This document shows positions 40,805 through 49,491 of a DNA stretch of 64,000 nt, in pieces. Below the pieces are notes generated by a model that was given only the letters and a program-made list of their open reading frames with translations, was not told the DNA's origin and made no database searches. The DNA lies in the NCBI RefSeq assembly GCF_004765605.1, contig NZ_SRLC01000001.1:2604001-2668000 (forward strand). Direction: 5' to 3'. Position numbers and translations under genes: made by a program. Every line of letters begins with the position of its first letter. Positions within the stretch are counted from its first letter, which is position 1. Source of the DNA: Hymenobacter aquaticus (lineage in GTDB: Bacteria; Bacteroidota; Bacteroidia; Cytophagales; Hymenobacteraceae).

Positions 40805-41881
40805 GTGAAGCTCCTCGATAAATACATTCTGCTGAAATTCCTCACCGCGTTTTTCTTCGTGGTGGTGGTGCTCGTGACGGTTATCTGCGTGATTGACTTC
40901 ACGGAGAAAAACGACGACTTCATTCAGCACAACCTGTCGGCGGGCAAGATTATTTCGGAGTATTACCTGAACCTGTTTCCCTACTACGCCAACCTGCTCT
41001 CCCCGATTACGGTGTTTATTGCCGTGGTGTTTGTGACGGCCCGGCTGGCGGCCCGCACCGAAATTGTGGCTATTCTGGCCAGCGGGGTGAGCTTCCCAAG
41101 GCTGCTGGTACCCTACTGGATGGGGGCCTTCGTTATTGGCGTCATCACCTTCGGCCTCATTGGCTGGGGCATTCCGATGGCCAACAAAACGCGGGTGGCT
41201 TTCGAGAAAAAGTACATCAAAAACCCCTACCGCTACGACGCGCGCAACATCCATATCAAGATCGGGCCCAAGGCCTACGTGTATATGGAAAGCTACGACA
41301 ACGTGAACAACGTGGGCTACCGCTTCGCGCTGGAAACCATCGACGGCACCACCCTGAAGCGCCGCATGACGGCCGACGCCATTACCTGGGACTCGACGCG
41401 CCGGGCCTGGAAGCTGACGCCGCAGCTGGTGCGCACCTTCAACGGGCAGCAGGAAAAGCTGCTCACCCTGCCCGCCCGCGACACCACGCTGAACCTTTAC
41501 CCCAAGGATTTTGCCAGCACCTGGCGCCTGTCCGAAACCCTGACCCTGCCCGAGCTCAACGCCTACATCCAGCAGAAAATTGACCGGGGCGCCGACGACA
41601 CGCAGGTGTACCTGAGCGAGAAATACGAGCGGTTTGCCTATCCCTACGCCATCTTTATTCTGACCACCATCGGCGTAATCCTGAGCGCGCGCAAGTCCCG
41701 GGCCGGGGTGGGCGGGCAGATTGCGCTGGGCTTCGTGCTGGCCTTCGTCTTCCTGATTTTCGTGATTCTGAGCCGTAACCTGGCCCAGGTCGGCGACATG
41801 CCGCCCATGCTGGCCGCCTGGGTGCCCAGCATCATCTTCACCGTCATCGGGGCCGCGCTCTATCGTTTCGTCCCACAATAG
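40805..41881 (+). CDS. LptF/LptG family permease
   Basis: 358 residues with a GTG start (MKLLDKYILLKFLTAFFFVV, the usual family start). Three N-terminal spans, a soluble beta-jellyroll-like middle (~130-270) and three C-terminal spans (FAYPYAIFILTTIGVILSARKSR ... GGQIALGFVLAFVFLIFVI). This is the YjgP/YjgQ fold: with LptB it extracts lipopolysaccharide from the inner membrane and hands it to the bridge to the outer membrane. Only one of the LptF/LptG pair is in the window. Location downstream of tgt is frequent in Bacteroidota. Confidence 0.92.
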   Translation: MKLLDKYILLKFLTAFFFVVVVLVTVICVIDFTEKNDDFIQHNLSAGKIISEYYLNLFPYYANLLSPITVFIAVVFVTARLAARTEIVAILASGVSFPRLLVPYWMGAFVIGVITFGLIGWGIPMANKTRVAFEKKYIKNPYRYDARNIHIKIGPKAYVYMESYDNVNNVGYRFALETIDGTTLKRRMTADAITWDSTRRAWKLTPQLVRTFNGQQEKLLTLPARDTTLNLYPKDFASTWRLSETLTLPELNAYIQQKIDRGADDTQVYLSEKYERFAYPYAIFILTTIGVILSARKSRAGVGGQIALGFVLAFVFLIFVILSRNLAQVGDMPPMLAAWVPSIIFTVIGAALYRFVPQ

Positions 41882-41891
41882 CGGTGACTGA

Positions 41892-41994
41892 GTGAGATGG
41901 TGAAATGGTGAGTTTGATGTTCAATCTGCGCGAAGCCACGCCAGCAGAACAACAACTCACCATTTCACCATTTCACCATCTCACCATTTCACCC
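41892..41994. repeat. Inverted array of GGTGAAAT/ATTTCACC units
   Basis: Left: GTGAGATGGTGAAATGGTGA (41892-41911). Right: CTCACCATTTCACC repeated to 41994 in four units (ATTTCACCATTTCACCATCT). The middle ~45 bases are unrelated. It fills the gap between the LptF/G gene and the EamA transporter gene and ends one base before the latter's ATG. Confidence 0.75.
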
Positions 41995-41995
41995 T

Positions 41996-42928
41996 ATGCT
42001 CAAAGACTACCTGCGTCTGCACTTTATTGTCCTGCTGTGGGGCTTCACGGCCATCCTGGGCAAGCTGATTTCGGTGCCGCCGGTGGAGCTGGTATTCTGG
42101 CGCACGCTGCTGGCCTCGGCCGGACTGGGCTTGCTGCTCGTGTTGCGCAAGCAGAACTGGCGCCTGCCCCTGGGCCAGGCTCTGCGGCTGCTGGCCGTGG
42201 GCGCGCTGGTGGCGGTGCACTGGATTACCTTTTTCCTGGCCGCCCGCCTCTCGTCGGTGAGCGTGTGCCTGGCGGGCCTGGCCACGCTGGCTCTGTGGAC
42301 GTCGTTGCTGGAGCCCCTGCTGCTGTGGCGGCGCGTGCGGGCCTACGAAGTGGGCCTGGGCTTGCTCACGATGGTGGGCCTGTACCTGGTGTCGCAGGCC
42401 GAGTTTGACCAGCTGCTGGGCTTGAGCGTGGCCATTGTGTCGGCGGGGCTGTCGGCGCTGTTCAGCGTGCTGAACGTGAAGCTCGTCAAGCACCATTCGC
42501 CCTTGAAGCTGACCTTCTACGAAATGGCCGGGGCCTGCCTGAGCGTGGCGCTTTTCTTCCCGGTGTACGCGCGTTACTACACCAACGGCGCGGGCCTGCA
42601 GCTGGCCCTCAAGCCCCTCGACTGGCTCTGGCTGCTGCTGCTGGCCGGCGTGTGCACGGTGTACGCCTTTTCCGCGTCGGTGGAGCTGATGAAGCGGCTT
42701 TCCGCCTTCGTCATCAACCTGACCGTGAACCTGGAGCCCGTGTACGGCATCATCTTGGCCGTGCTGATCTTCGGGGCCCAGGAAAAGATGTCGACCGGCT
42801 TCTACCTGGGCACCCTGGTTATTCTCTTCAGCGTGCTGATTCACCCCGTGCTCGACCAGTGGAACCAGCGCCGGGCCCGCCGCCAGCCCGAGCCCGAGCC
42901 GGAAGAAGTGGTGGCAACGAACCCGTAA
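41996..42928 (+). CDS. EamA/DMT family transporter
   Basis: 310 residues with ten predicted spans in two five-span halves, the EamA layout. LLWGFTAILGKLISVPPVELVFWRTLLA in the first half is the family pattern; LEPVYGIILAVLIFGAQEKMSTGFYLGTLVI in the second half is its repeat. It is an inner-membrane permease for metabolites such as amino acids or nucleotides; the substrate is unknown. A Pro/Glu-rich tail (PEPEPEE) ends the protein. The translation start lies immediately after the inverted repeat array. Confidence 0.9.
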   Translation: MLKDYLRLHFIVLLWGFTAILGKLISVPPVELVFWRTLLASAGLGLLLVLRKQNWRLPLGQALRLLAVGALVAVHWITFFLAARLSSVSVCLAGLATLALWTSLLEPLLLWRRVRAYEVGLGLLTMVGLYLVSQAEFDQLLGLSVAIVSAGLSALFSVLNVKLVKHHSPLKLTFYEMAGACLSVALFFPVYARYYTNGAGLQLALKPLDWLWLLLLAGVCTVYAFSASVELMKRLSAFVINLTVNLEPVYGIILAVLIFGAQEKMSTGFYLGTLVILFSVLIHPVLDQWNQRRARRQPEPEPEEVVATNP

Positions 42929-42930
42929 CC

Positions 42931-45519
42931 TTACAAGCCTTCTGCTGACGCATGGCCGATGGGCACCATTTCGCTGCCCTGCTGGCTGGCCAGCTCCTTT
43001 ACCGGCACGATAAGCTCCTGCAGCCAGGTGGGCCGGGCCGGCGGCTGGCGCGTGAGGCGGGCGCGCCACTCCTCGTCGGTCAGGCGCTGGGGGCTGATAA
43101 ACTCGTAGTAGCTGAAGGCCGCGCCCCGGGCCAGCACGGGTGCGCCCTCAATATCCACCACCACGTAAATGGCATCGGCGGCTCCTACGGCTTCTTCCAG
43201 CACCGTGCCGTTGAAGCTGTACACGTCGGCGGCCAGCCCGAGGTGCCGCTCCCGGTCGGGCAGCTGCTGGGTTTTCAGGATGTTGAAAGTCAGGCCCTCC
43301 ACTTCGCCGCCAATCCAGGTCAGCTTGGCCATTTCCTCCGGGGTCAGCCGCTGATGCTTCACTTCCTTGCGAGCAATATCGCGCAGGCGGGTTATCAGCT
43401 CGCGCAGATCCTGGTTGAGGCCGCGCAGGTGGGCCGTGTTGGCGTTCAGGCGGGTCAGGCTGCGGTCTTGCTGGGCCAGCAGCGCCAGGGCGGCGTCCCA
43501 GAACGGCAGGTTCGGCTCCACGTAGCTCAGGTGGCGCGGCGGCGGCGGCCCCCCATCGGGTCCGCCGGCCTCGGCGCCCATCGGCTGCTCGGTGTAGAGC
43601 AGCAAGTCGTGCTTGAGCTCGGTCCAGCCCGCCAGGGCCGTGCTCAGGTTGCGCTTCTGCCAGGCCGGGGTGCGGGCAAACAGCGGCAGCTGCTCTACCG
43701 GGCCCGGCGCATTCAGGGCCAGCAGCGTCTGCATGGTCTTGGTGTACAGGTTCTGATTCCAGCCTTGGAAGCCGGCAAACTGTTGCTGCAACGCCCGCAG
43801 CGTGTCGGGGTAGGCGGGCCAGCGCCGGGCTTCCTGGTAGTGCCGCAGCAGAATATCCTGGGCCGTGCGGTTGCCGAACGTGGCAAATACGTCGAGCCCC
43901 TTGGGGAATGGCCGGGCCGGCTCCTGCCCCGGCTTGGGCCGCAGCACGTTGGTCAGGCGCGACAGAACTTCCCCGTCGAAGGTGTAGCGCCCCGCAGTAA
44001 ACAGCAGCGTCGGCCGCTCCAGGGCCGTGCTGGCCTTGGCCGTAGCGCCTTTGGCCCGGATCCGGTCGGTGCCCGAGGCTACCAGCGCCCGCCGGATAGC
44101 GGCCAGCGTGGTAGGCGCAGCCAGCTGGTCGAGCGACTGATCAGCGTAGCGGGTGCGTAGCAGGCGCAGCAGTTGGGTCAGGGAGCGGTTGTCTTCGTCG
44201 CCAACCAGCACGTCCAGCACCTGCGTTAGTTTGTCGAAGTCGCGCCGTCCGGCCGGACTGGCCGCCAGGGCTTGGGCCAGCGCCACGGCCCGCAGCACGC
44301 CGGCCTCCGAATCGAGAAATACCGGGGCCGTGTTCAGCCACTTCACCGCCCGGAAATAGCGGCGGGTGGTATCGGTGCGCGTGTACATGCCGCGCGGCTT
44401 GCAGGCCGTGTAGTCGAACAGCGAATCCTGAAGCAGCACCGAGCCGCGGCCATCAGCGGCCGTGCAGCGGGCTACTTCCTGGGCCACCAGGGCGGCATAA
44501 TCCCCGCCGGTCGGAGTGACGACACCCGTCAGCAGCTGCCTTCCCACGGCGTAATACGCAGCGGCCCACTCGGCCGCGTCGCGGGCCTGGGGCTGCTGGC
44601 TGTTTTGGGCCAGCTTTCCAGCCTGGGCCGCTCCCTGACTCAGCATGGTGCTCACCACCGGCACCAGGCGCTGCTCTTCCACGTCGCTCAGAATCCCGTT
44701 CAGGTACTTGTGCAGCAGCTGCAGAATCAGGTCGGTGGTAATAAAGTTGGGGGTGAAATCGTACTGGTTTTGGTCGTAGAGGTAGAATAGCTGCTCTTCG
44801 CGGGTGGGCACCAGCACGAAGTTGTGTTGGTTGAGCACGGTGCGCATGGCCGGCGTCACGCGCAGCTCGCGCTGGTTGGTGACGAAGTCGAAGCCCAGCA
44901 TGGGGTAGCCGCCGGGCCTGGTGATGCTGGTTTTGAGCAACTCGGTTTCCCGGGCGTGCACGCGCTGCACGAAGGCCAGCTCCTGCCGGGTCAGGGGCAC
45001 GGGCAGCACCGTGTCGGCGGGTTGCAGCACCTGGCCCGTACTGTCGGTAATGTCTTCGGCCCATACCGGCCGGTACCATTTCTGCTTGTCGAAGTAGCTG
45101 CGGGCCGCCGCGTTCAGAAAGCAGTAGCCGTTGCGGGCGTACACCGTGTTGCGCAGCAGCAGCAGCTCCAGATACGACTTACCCGTCAGGCTCTGGGCGT
45201 AGTCGAAAGCCGGCAGCGGAACTACAGGCAACGCGTCCCGGCTGGTTTCCTCGTTTTCCGCCCCGTAATAGTCCTGAATGTAGTGCCGGGCGTAGTAGCT
45301 TTTCAGCAGCTGCTTGTCTTCAGCCGGCACGACGTGGACCCGTTCCCCGAAGCCGTTATCGTGAACCCTGGCCGAAAGCTGCGGGCCCGGCGCGGCGGTG
45401 GCGGCCGGCGCGGCAACATCGGCGGTGGGCTTGGCGCTGGGCCGCAGCCAGAAATACAACGCGCCGCCGACCAGCACCAGCACGGCCGCCACTACAGCTA
45501 TTGCAGCATTACGATTCAT
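42931..45519 (-). CDS. DUF3160 protein with YARHG-like segment
   Basis: 862 residues. An N-terminal uncleaved anchor or signal (AAIAVVAAVLVLVGGALYFWL) is followed by an Ala/Pro linker. Around residues 120-150 is LELLLLRNTVYARNGYCF, the pattern of YARHG domains, which occur in extracellular proteins. The remaining large body, from PMLGFDFVTNQRELRVTPAM to KVKELASQQGSEM-like C-terminus, matches DUF3160. Function unknown; it should be membrane-anchored with the body in the periplasm or exposed. It ends two bases from the convergent EamA gene's stop, with no terminator between, and lies 11 bases after the CapA-like gene on the same strand. Confidence 0.82.
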   Translation of the reverse strand: MNRNAAIAVVAAVLVLVGGALYFWLRPSAKPTADVAAPAATAAPGPQLSARVHDNGFGERVHVVPAEDKQLLKSYYARHYIQDYYGAENEETSRDALPVVPLPAFDYAQSLTGKSYLELLLLRNTVYARNGYCFLNAAARSYFDKQKWYRPVWAEDITDSTGQVLQPADTVLPVPLTRQELAFVQRVHARETELLKTSITRPGGYPMLGFDFVTNQRELRVTPAMRTVLNQHNFVLVPTREEQLFYLYDQNQYDFTPNFITTDLILQLLHKYLNGILSDVEEQRLVPVVSTMLSQGAAQAGKLAQNSQQPQARDAAEWAAAYYAVGRQLLTGVVTPTGGDYAALVAQEVARCTAADGRGSVLLQDSLFDYTACKPRGMYTRTDTTRRYFRAVKWLNTAPVFLDSEAGVLRAVALAQALAASPAGRRDFDKLTQVLDVLVGDEDNRSLTQLLRLLRTRYADQSLDQLAAPTTLAAIRRALVASGTDRIRAKGATAKASTALERPTLLFTAGRYTFDGEVLSRLTNVLRPKPGQEPARPFPKGLDVFATFGNRTAQDILLRHYQEARRWPAYPDTLRALQQQFAGFQGWNQNLYTKTMQTLLALNAPGPVEQLPLFARTPAWQKRNLSTALAGWTELKHDLLLYTEQPMGAEAGGPDGGPPPPRHLSYVEPNLPFWDAALALLAQQDRSLTRLNANTAHLRGLNQDLRELITRLRDIARKEVKHQRLTPEEMAKLTWIGGEVEGLTFNILKTQQLPDRERHLGLAADVYSFNGTVLEEAVGAADAIYVVVDIEGAPVLARGAAFSYYEFISPQRLTDEEWRARLTRQPPARPTWLQELIVPVKELASQQGSEMVPIGHASAEGL

Positions 45520-45530
45520 AAGTAATCAGG

Positions 45531-47099
45531 CTATTCGTATCGGACGAAGTGTAGATAGGCCGCATCGAGGGAGCGGCTTTGAAAAGTAAAATTTTCCAAG
45601 GCAAGTCCAAACCCCTGCCAATAATAGCGCCCGATGCCGTAGCGGCCGTCAGGGGTCTGTTCGAGCGTGTACACGGCGGTGCGCCCCGCTACCGGCCGCG
45701 CCGCCCGAAAATACAGCAGCCGGTAAGCCACCCGGGAACCCAGCCAGCGGGGCCGCCAGCGGCCTTGCTCCCACCGGTAGACGAACAGCCGGCGGCGCGT
45801 GGCACTATCGAAGCGCGTGGCCTTTTCCGGCCCCACCAGCAAATCCGGCTGCCCGTCGTTGTCCACGTCGGCCTGCGCGAATTGATACATCGGAAAGCCC
45901 AGATCCAGAATCGTGGCGCCCGAATCGGTGGTGGTGCGCACCTGGTACTGCCGCGCGGCCGGGCGGTAGCGCAGGCCCACGGCGGCTCGGCCCGTGGGCA
46001 GCGGCACCGTGAGCTGGCGCGCGAAATAACCCGCTTCGGTAGCGGTGGGAACTGACCTGGCTAACGGCCGCAGCTGCCAGCCGCGGCCCGTGGGGTCGGC
46101 TACCAGCTGCAGCGCGGGGTGGGCACCGCGCAAGCGGGCCGCAATGGTGGCCGCCACGGCGGCCGGCGCGGGCCGGGGCAAAGCTCCGCGCAGGTGCAGC
46201 GGCCGGACCCAGGTGGCCACGACCTGCCCGGCCTTCAGGTCGAAATCCGCTTGCAGGGCCAGATCACCGCCCCGCCCCCGCTGGTCAAACAGGAAATTAC
46301 CTAGGCTGTAGAGAATGGGGCGGCCCCGGTAGAACTCCGCCGACTGCACCACATGCGGGTGGGCCCCCACCACGGCCGCCGCCCCGCAGTCGATGAGGGT
46401 GCGGGCCTGCCGCCGCTGCCCGGGGCTGGGCTCGGCCGCGTATTCGGTGCCCCAGTGCAGGTACACGATGACGGCCCGCCCCGGAAACAGGGTTTTGTAG
46501 GCCGCCACCCGCTCACACAGGGCCGCGAAGTCGCGGCCGCACAGGCACCCTTCCCCGGGCACGGGTTGGCGCAGGGCTGAGTAGGCAAAAACCACCGCGC
46601 TGCTGTCGGCGCCCAGCACCTGGGGCTGGCACCCGGCCCCGGAATCAGCGGCGAAGCCTATACCGCCCAGGCCCGCCGCCCGCACGGCCCGGGCCGTAGC
46701 GCGCAAGCCGGCCGCGTGCTGGTCGAGCGAGTGGTTGTTGGCCAACGACAGGTGCGTGAAGCCCAGCCGCCGCAGCCACCGCGCATGCTCCGGGCGGCCC
46801 CGAAACACAATGGGCTTAACCACCGGCCGCGCAGTGTCGGTAAGCGGGCACTCCAGATTGCCGACCACGTAGCGGCTGGAAGCCCACAAAGCCCGGGTGG
46901 TGCGGCGCAGGGCCGCGCTGTCGCGCCCGAAAGCCGCCGGCACGCCCCGGGCCAGCAGCACGTCGCCGACCACGCTGACGCGCAACGGCGGGGGTGGCGT
47001 TTCGGCGCAGCCGGCCAGCCCCAGCAGGCTGGTCAGAATCCACAGCAGCGGCCACACCTGGCCCAGCCAGCCGCCAGATGGCGCGTAGCGGGCACGCAT
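45531..47099 (-). CDS. CapA-family lipoprotein (PGA_cap metallophosphatase-like)
   Basis: 522 residues. A lipoprotein signal ends in LLGLAGC (Cys31). Residues ~38-290 have the CapA/PgsA pattern: VSVVGDVLLARGV, VGNLECPLTD, THLSLANNHSLDQH, VIVYLHWGTEY, GAHPHVVQ and ILYSLGNFLFDQ, with the metal-binding Asp, Asn and His residues of calcineurin-like phosphoesterases. In Bacillus, CapA acts in poly-gamma-glutamate capsule export; in Bacteroidota the role is unknown. The C-terminal ~200 residues are a second, beta-rich domain (MYQFAQADVDNDGQPDLLVG is FG-GAP-like). No cap biosynthesis genes are near. Confidence 0.85.
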   Translation of the reverse strand: MRARYAPSGGWLGQVWPLLWILTSLLGLAGCAETPPPPLRVSVVGDVLLARGVPAAFGRDSAALRRTTRALWASSRYVVGNLECPLTDTARPVVKPIVFRGRPEHARWLRRLGFTHLSLANNHSLDQHAAGLRATARAVRAAGLGGIGFAADSGAGCQPQVLGADSSAVVFAYSALRQPVPGEGCLCGRDFAALCERVAAYKTLFPGRAVIVYLHWGTEYAAEPSPGQRRQARTLIDCGAAAVVGAHPHVVQSAEFYRGRPILYSLGNFLFDQRGRGGDLALQADFDLKAGQVVATWVRPLHLRGALPRPAPAAVAATIAARLRGAHPALQLVADPTGRGWQLRPLARSVPTATEAGYFARQLTVPLPTGRAAVGLRYRPAARQYQVRTTTDSGATILDLGFPMYQFAQADVDNDGQPDLLVGPEKATRFDSATRRRLFVYRWEQGRWRPRWLGSRVAYRLLYFRAARPVAGRTAVYTLEQTPDGRYGIGRYYWQGFGLALENFTFQSRSLDAAYLHFVRYE

Positions 47100-47144
47100 C
47101 AGCGCCGGCCCCGTTTCCGGCCCGACCCAAACTGCCCCAGTAGC

Positions 47145-47957
47145 TTACAGCTGCCCATCCCACACCTGATACTCGGCGGGAAAAGCCAGGTGCGGGGGCT
47201 GGGCCAGCCCGGGAAACAGCCCGTACACGGCGGAGCCTGAGCCCGACAGGCTGGCGTAGGTGGCACCGGCCGCGTACAGCGCCTCTTTCACTTCAGCCAG
47301 CACGGGGTAATGGGGCGTCAGCGCATCTTCGAAGTCGTTGCTGACGGTTTCGCGCCAGGTTTCCGGGGGCTGAGCCAGGCTGCGGCGCAAGTCATGCCGG
47401 GGCGCGCGCGGGACGACGCGCGCGTACGCCTCGGCCGTGCTGATGTGCAGCCCGGGGTACACCACCTTGCAGGCCACGCCGGTCAGGCTCAGCGCTATGG
47501 GCTCGAACACATCCCCTTTCTCGTGGGCAAATACGGGCTTGTTCTCGATGAAAAACGCGCAGTCGGAGCCCAGGCGGCGGGCGTACTGCTGCAGCTGCGC
47601 GGTGTTCAGCTGCAAGTTCAACAGCTCACTCAGGGCCCGTAGCGCAAAGGCCGCGTCGCCGGAGCCCCCGCCCAGGCCCGCCCCGATGGGCACGACTTTG
47701 TGCAGGTGCATCTGCACGGGCGGCAGGCCAAAATCGGCTTTCAGCAGCTCGTAGGCGCGCCAGCACAGGTTGGTGGCCAGCTCACCGGGAATCGGGATGC
47801 CCGAGAGCGTCAGTTGGTTTTCGGCCGCGGGCAGCACTTCCAGCGCGTCGCACCAGGGCAGGGGCACAAACACCGATTCAAGGTTGCGGAAGCCGTCGGG
47901 CCGCTGCCCGGTGATATAGAGCCCCAGGTTGAGTTTGGCGTTCGGAAAAACAAGCAT
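47145..47957 (-). CDS. ispE: 4-diphosphocytidyl-2-C-methyl-D-erythritol kinase
   Basis: 270 residues from the ATG at 47957 (MLVFPNAKLNLGLYI); the open frame extends 42 codons further up without family similarity. GHMP-kinase marks: PNAKLNLGLYITGQRPDGF, the P-loop PIGAGLGGGSGDAA and LSGSGSAVYGLF at the end. It phosphorylates CDP-methylerythritol in the non-mevalonate isoprenoid pathway. It is divergent from the sugar operon. Confidence 0.95.
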   Translation of the reverse strand: MLVFPNAKLNLGLYITGQRPDGFRNLESVFVPLPWCDALEVLPAAENQLTLSGIPIPGELATNLCWRAYELLKADFGLPPVQMHLHKVVPIGAGLGGGSGDAAFALRALSELLNLQLNTAQLQQYARRLGSDCAFFIENKPVFAHEKGDVFEPIALSLTGVACKVVYPGLHISTAEAYARVVPRAPRHDLRRSLAQPPETWRETVSNDFEDALTPHYPVLAEVKEALYAAGATYASLSGSGSAVYGLFPGLAQPPHLAFPAEYQVWDGQL

Positions 47958-48089
47958 AGCGGATGTGGGCAAGCAGGAAGCGCGGAAGAAGACAAAGTCG
48001 GCGGGCGGGTTTCTTCCACCAAAAACGGAGGTTGAACGCGCCAGCGGCCCGATACAGCGCAAGCTACGGCCGGCGCGGCACAAAAAGCA

Positions 48090-48097
48090 TATTTTTG
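48090..48097 (+). promoter_or_regulatory. -7 element upstream of the sugar operon
   Basis: TATTTTTG fits TAnnTTTG, 37 bases before the start codon of the sugar transferase. No -33 TTTG at the right distance. Confidence 0.45.
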
Positions 48098-48133
48098 CCT
48101 GCTGTCAGCGCCCCAACCGGCTGACTTTCGCGT

Positions 48134-48787
48134 ATGGCTGTGTCTTCGTCCACGTCCTGGTACCCGACCTGGGGCAAGCGCCTGCTTGACCTGAGCCTGG
48201 CCGTGCCGGTAGCCGTGCTCACGCTGCCCGCGCTGCTGCTGGCGGCCGGGGTGCTGGCTTTCCAGAACCGGGGAGCGGTGCTGTTCCGGCAGCTGCGGCC
48301 CGGGCAGCACGGCGCGCTGTTCACGCTCTACAAGCTCCAGACCATGACCAACGCCCGCGACGCCCAGGGCCGGCTGCTGCCCGATGCCGCGCGGCTCACC
48401 CGCCTGGGCCGCTGGCTGCGCGCCTCCTCCCTCGACGAGCTGCCCCAGCTCTGGAACGTGCTGCGCGGCGAGCTGAGCCTGGTTGGCCCCCGCCCCTTAT
48501 TGCCCCAGTACCTGCCGCTGTACTCGCCCCGGCAGGCCCGGCGCCACGCCGTGAAACCCGGCATTACGGGCTGGGCCCAGGTAAACGGGCGCAATGCCAT
48601 TTCCTGGGAACAAAAATTCGAATACGACGTCTGGTACGTCGACCACGTATCCTTGCTGCTGGACCTGCGCATTCTGCTGCTTACCGGCTTTCGGGTGCTG
48701 GGCGCGCGGGGCATTTCGGCCCCGGGCCAGGCCACTACCGAAGCCTTTACCGGCTCGGCGCCCTCTTCTCCCCCTCCTGTTGCATGA
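48134..48787 (+). CDS. Polyprenyl-phosphate sugar-1-phosphate transferase (PglC-like)
   Basis: 217 residues. One N-terminal hairpin span (LLDLSLAVPVAVLTLPALLLAAGVLAF), then the bacterial sugar transferase domain: NRGAVLFRQLRPGQHGALFTLYKLQTM, LRASSLDELPQLWNVLRGELSLVGPRPLL with the catalytic Asp-Glu pair, and KPGITGWAQVNGRNAISWEQKFEYDVWYVDH. The short, single-hairpin form is that of PglC-type enzymes. It moves a phosphosugar from UDP-sugar to undecaprenyl phosphate to start a glycan. The stop overlaps the next start by four bases (ATGA). Confidence 0.93.
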   Translation: MAVSSSTSWYPTWGKRLLDLSLAVPVAVLTLPALLLAAGVLAFQNRGAVLFRQLRPGQHGALFTLYKLQTMTNARDAQGRLLPDAARLTRLGRWLRASSLDELPQLWNVLRGELSLVGPRPLLPQYLPLYSPRQARRHAVKPGITGWAQVNGRNAISWEQKFEYDVWYVDHVSLLLDLRILLLTGFRVLGARGISAPGQATTEAFTGSAPSSPPPVA

Positions 48788-49491
48788 TGACGTATTCCAG
48801 TGATTCTGCCGGCTCATCGGCCGCCGCCGAACCGGCCCCGGCCCTGCCGAAGCTCGTCATTTTCGGAGCCGGAGGCCTGGGCCGCGAGGTGCTGGTGCTG
48901 GTACACCAGATCAATGCCGTGCGGCCCACCTGGCAGCTGACGGGTTTTTTTGATGACCAAGCCCCGGGCACACCGACCATTCACGGCGTGCCCTACCTGG
49001 GCGGTAGCGCCGAGCTGAACTCGGTTGCCGAGCCGCTGCAGGTGGTTGTTGCCGTGGGCAACGGCCGCAGCCGGGCCGCCATCGTGCGGCGTCTCACTTC
49101 GCCCCGGCTGCGCTTTGCCACCGTGGTCCACCCGGGCGTTGCCTGTCAGCCCTACCAGCACCTACAGCTGGGCGAAGGCTGCATCATTGGGCAGGGCTGC
49201 ATCCTCACCACCGACATCCGCCTGGGCCGCCACGTGCTGCTCAACCTGGGCTGCACCATCGGCCACGACGCCGTATTGGACGATTTCTGCTCCCTGATGC
49301 CCCATGCCAACGTGGGCGGCGAGGCCCACCTGGAAACCGGCGTGTACTTGGGCACCAATGCCACCGTTATCAACCAAGTCCGCATCGGGGCCCGCACCAT
49401 CGTGGGGGCCGGCGCCGTGGCCGTGCGCGACCTGCCCGCTGACTGCACCGCCGTGGGCGTACCCGCTACCGTTATCAAAACCCATGCTTAG
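48784..49491 (+). CDS. PglD/NeuD-family sugar O/N-acetyltransferase
   Basis: 235 residues. An N-terminal Rossmann-like part (LVIFGAGGLGREVLVLV) is followed by a left-handed beta-helix with hexapeptide repeats (GEGCIIGQGCILTTDIRLGRHVLLNLGCTIGHD ... VGGEAHLETGVYLGTNATV). The His in TIGHDAVLDDFC is at the position of the catalytic base. In PglD this domain pair acetylates the 4-amino group of a UDP-sugar using acetyl-CoA. Start and stop overlap both neighbours, showing tight coupling with the sugar transferase and the aminotransferase. Confidence 0.92.
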   Translation: MMTYSSDSAGSSAAAEPAPALPKLVIFGAGGLGREVLVLVHQINAVRPTWQLTGFFDDQAPGTPTIHGVPYLGGSAELNSVAEPLQVVVAVGNGRSRAAIVRRLTSPRLRFATVVHPGVACQPYQHLQLGEGCIIGQGCILTTDIRLGRHVLLNLGCTIGHDAVLDDFCSLMPHANVGGEAHLETGVYLGTNATVINQVRIGARTIVGAGAVAVRDLPADCTAVGVPATVIKTHA

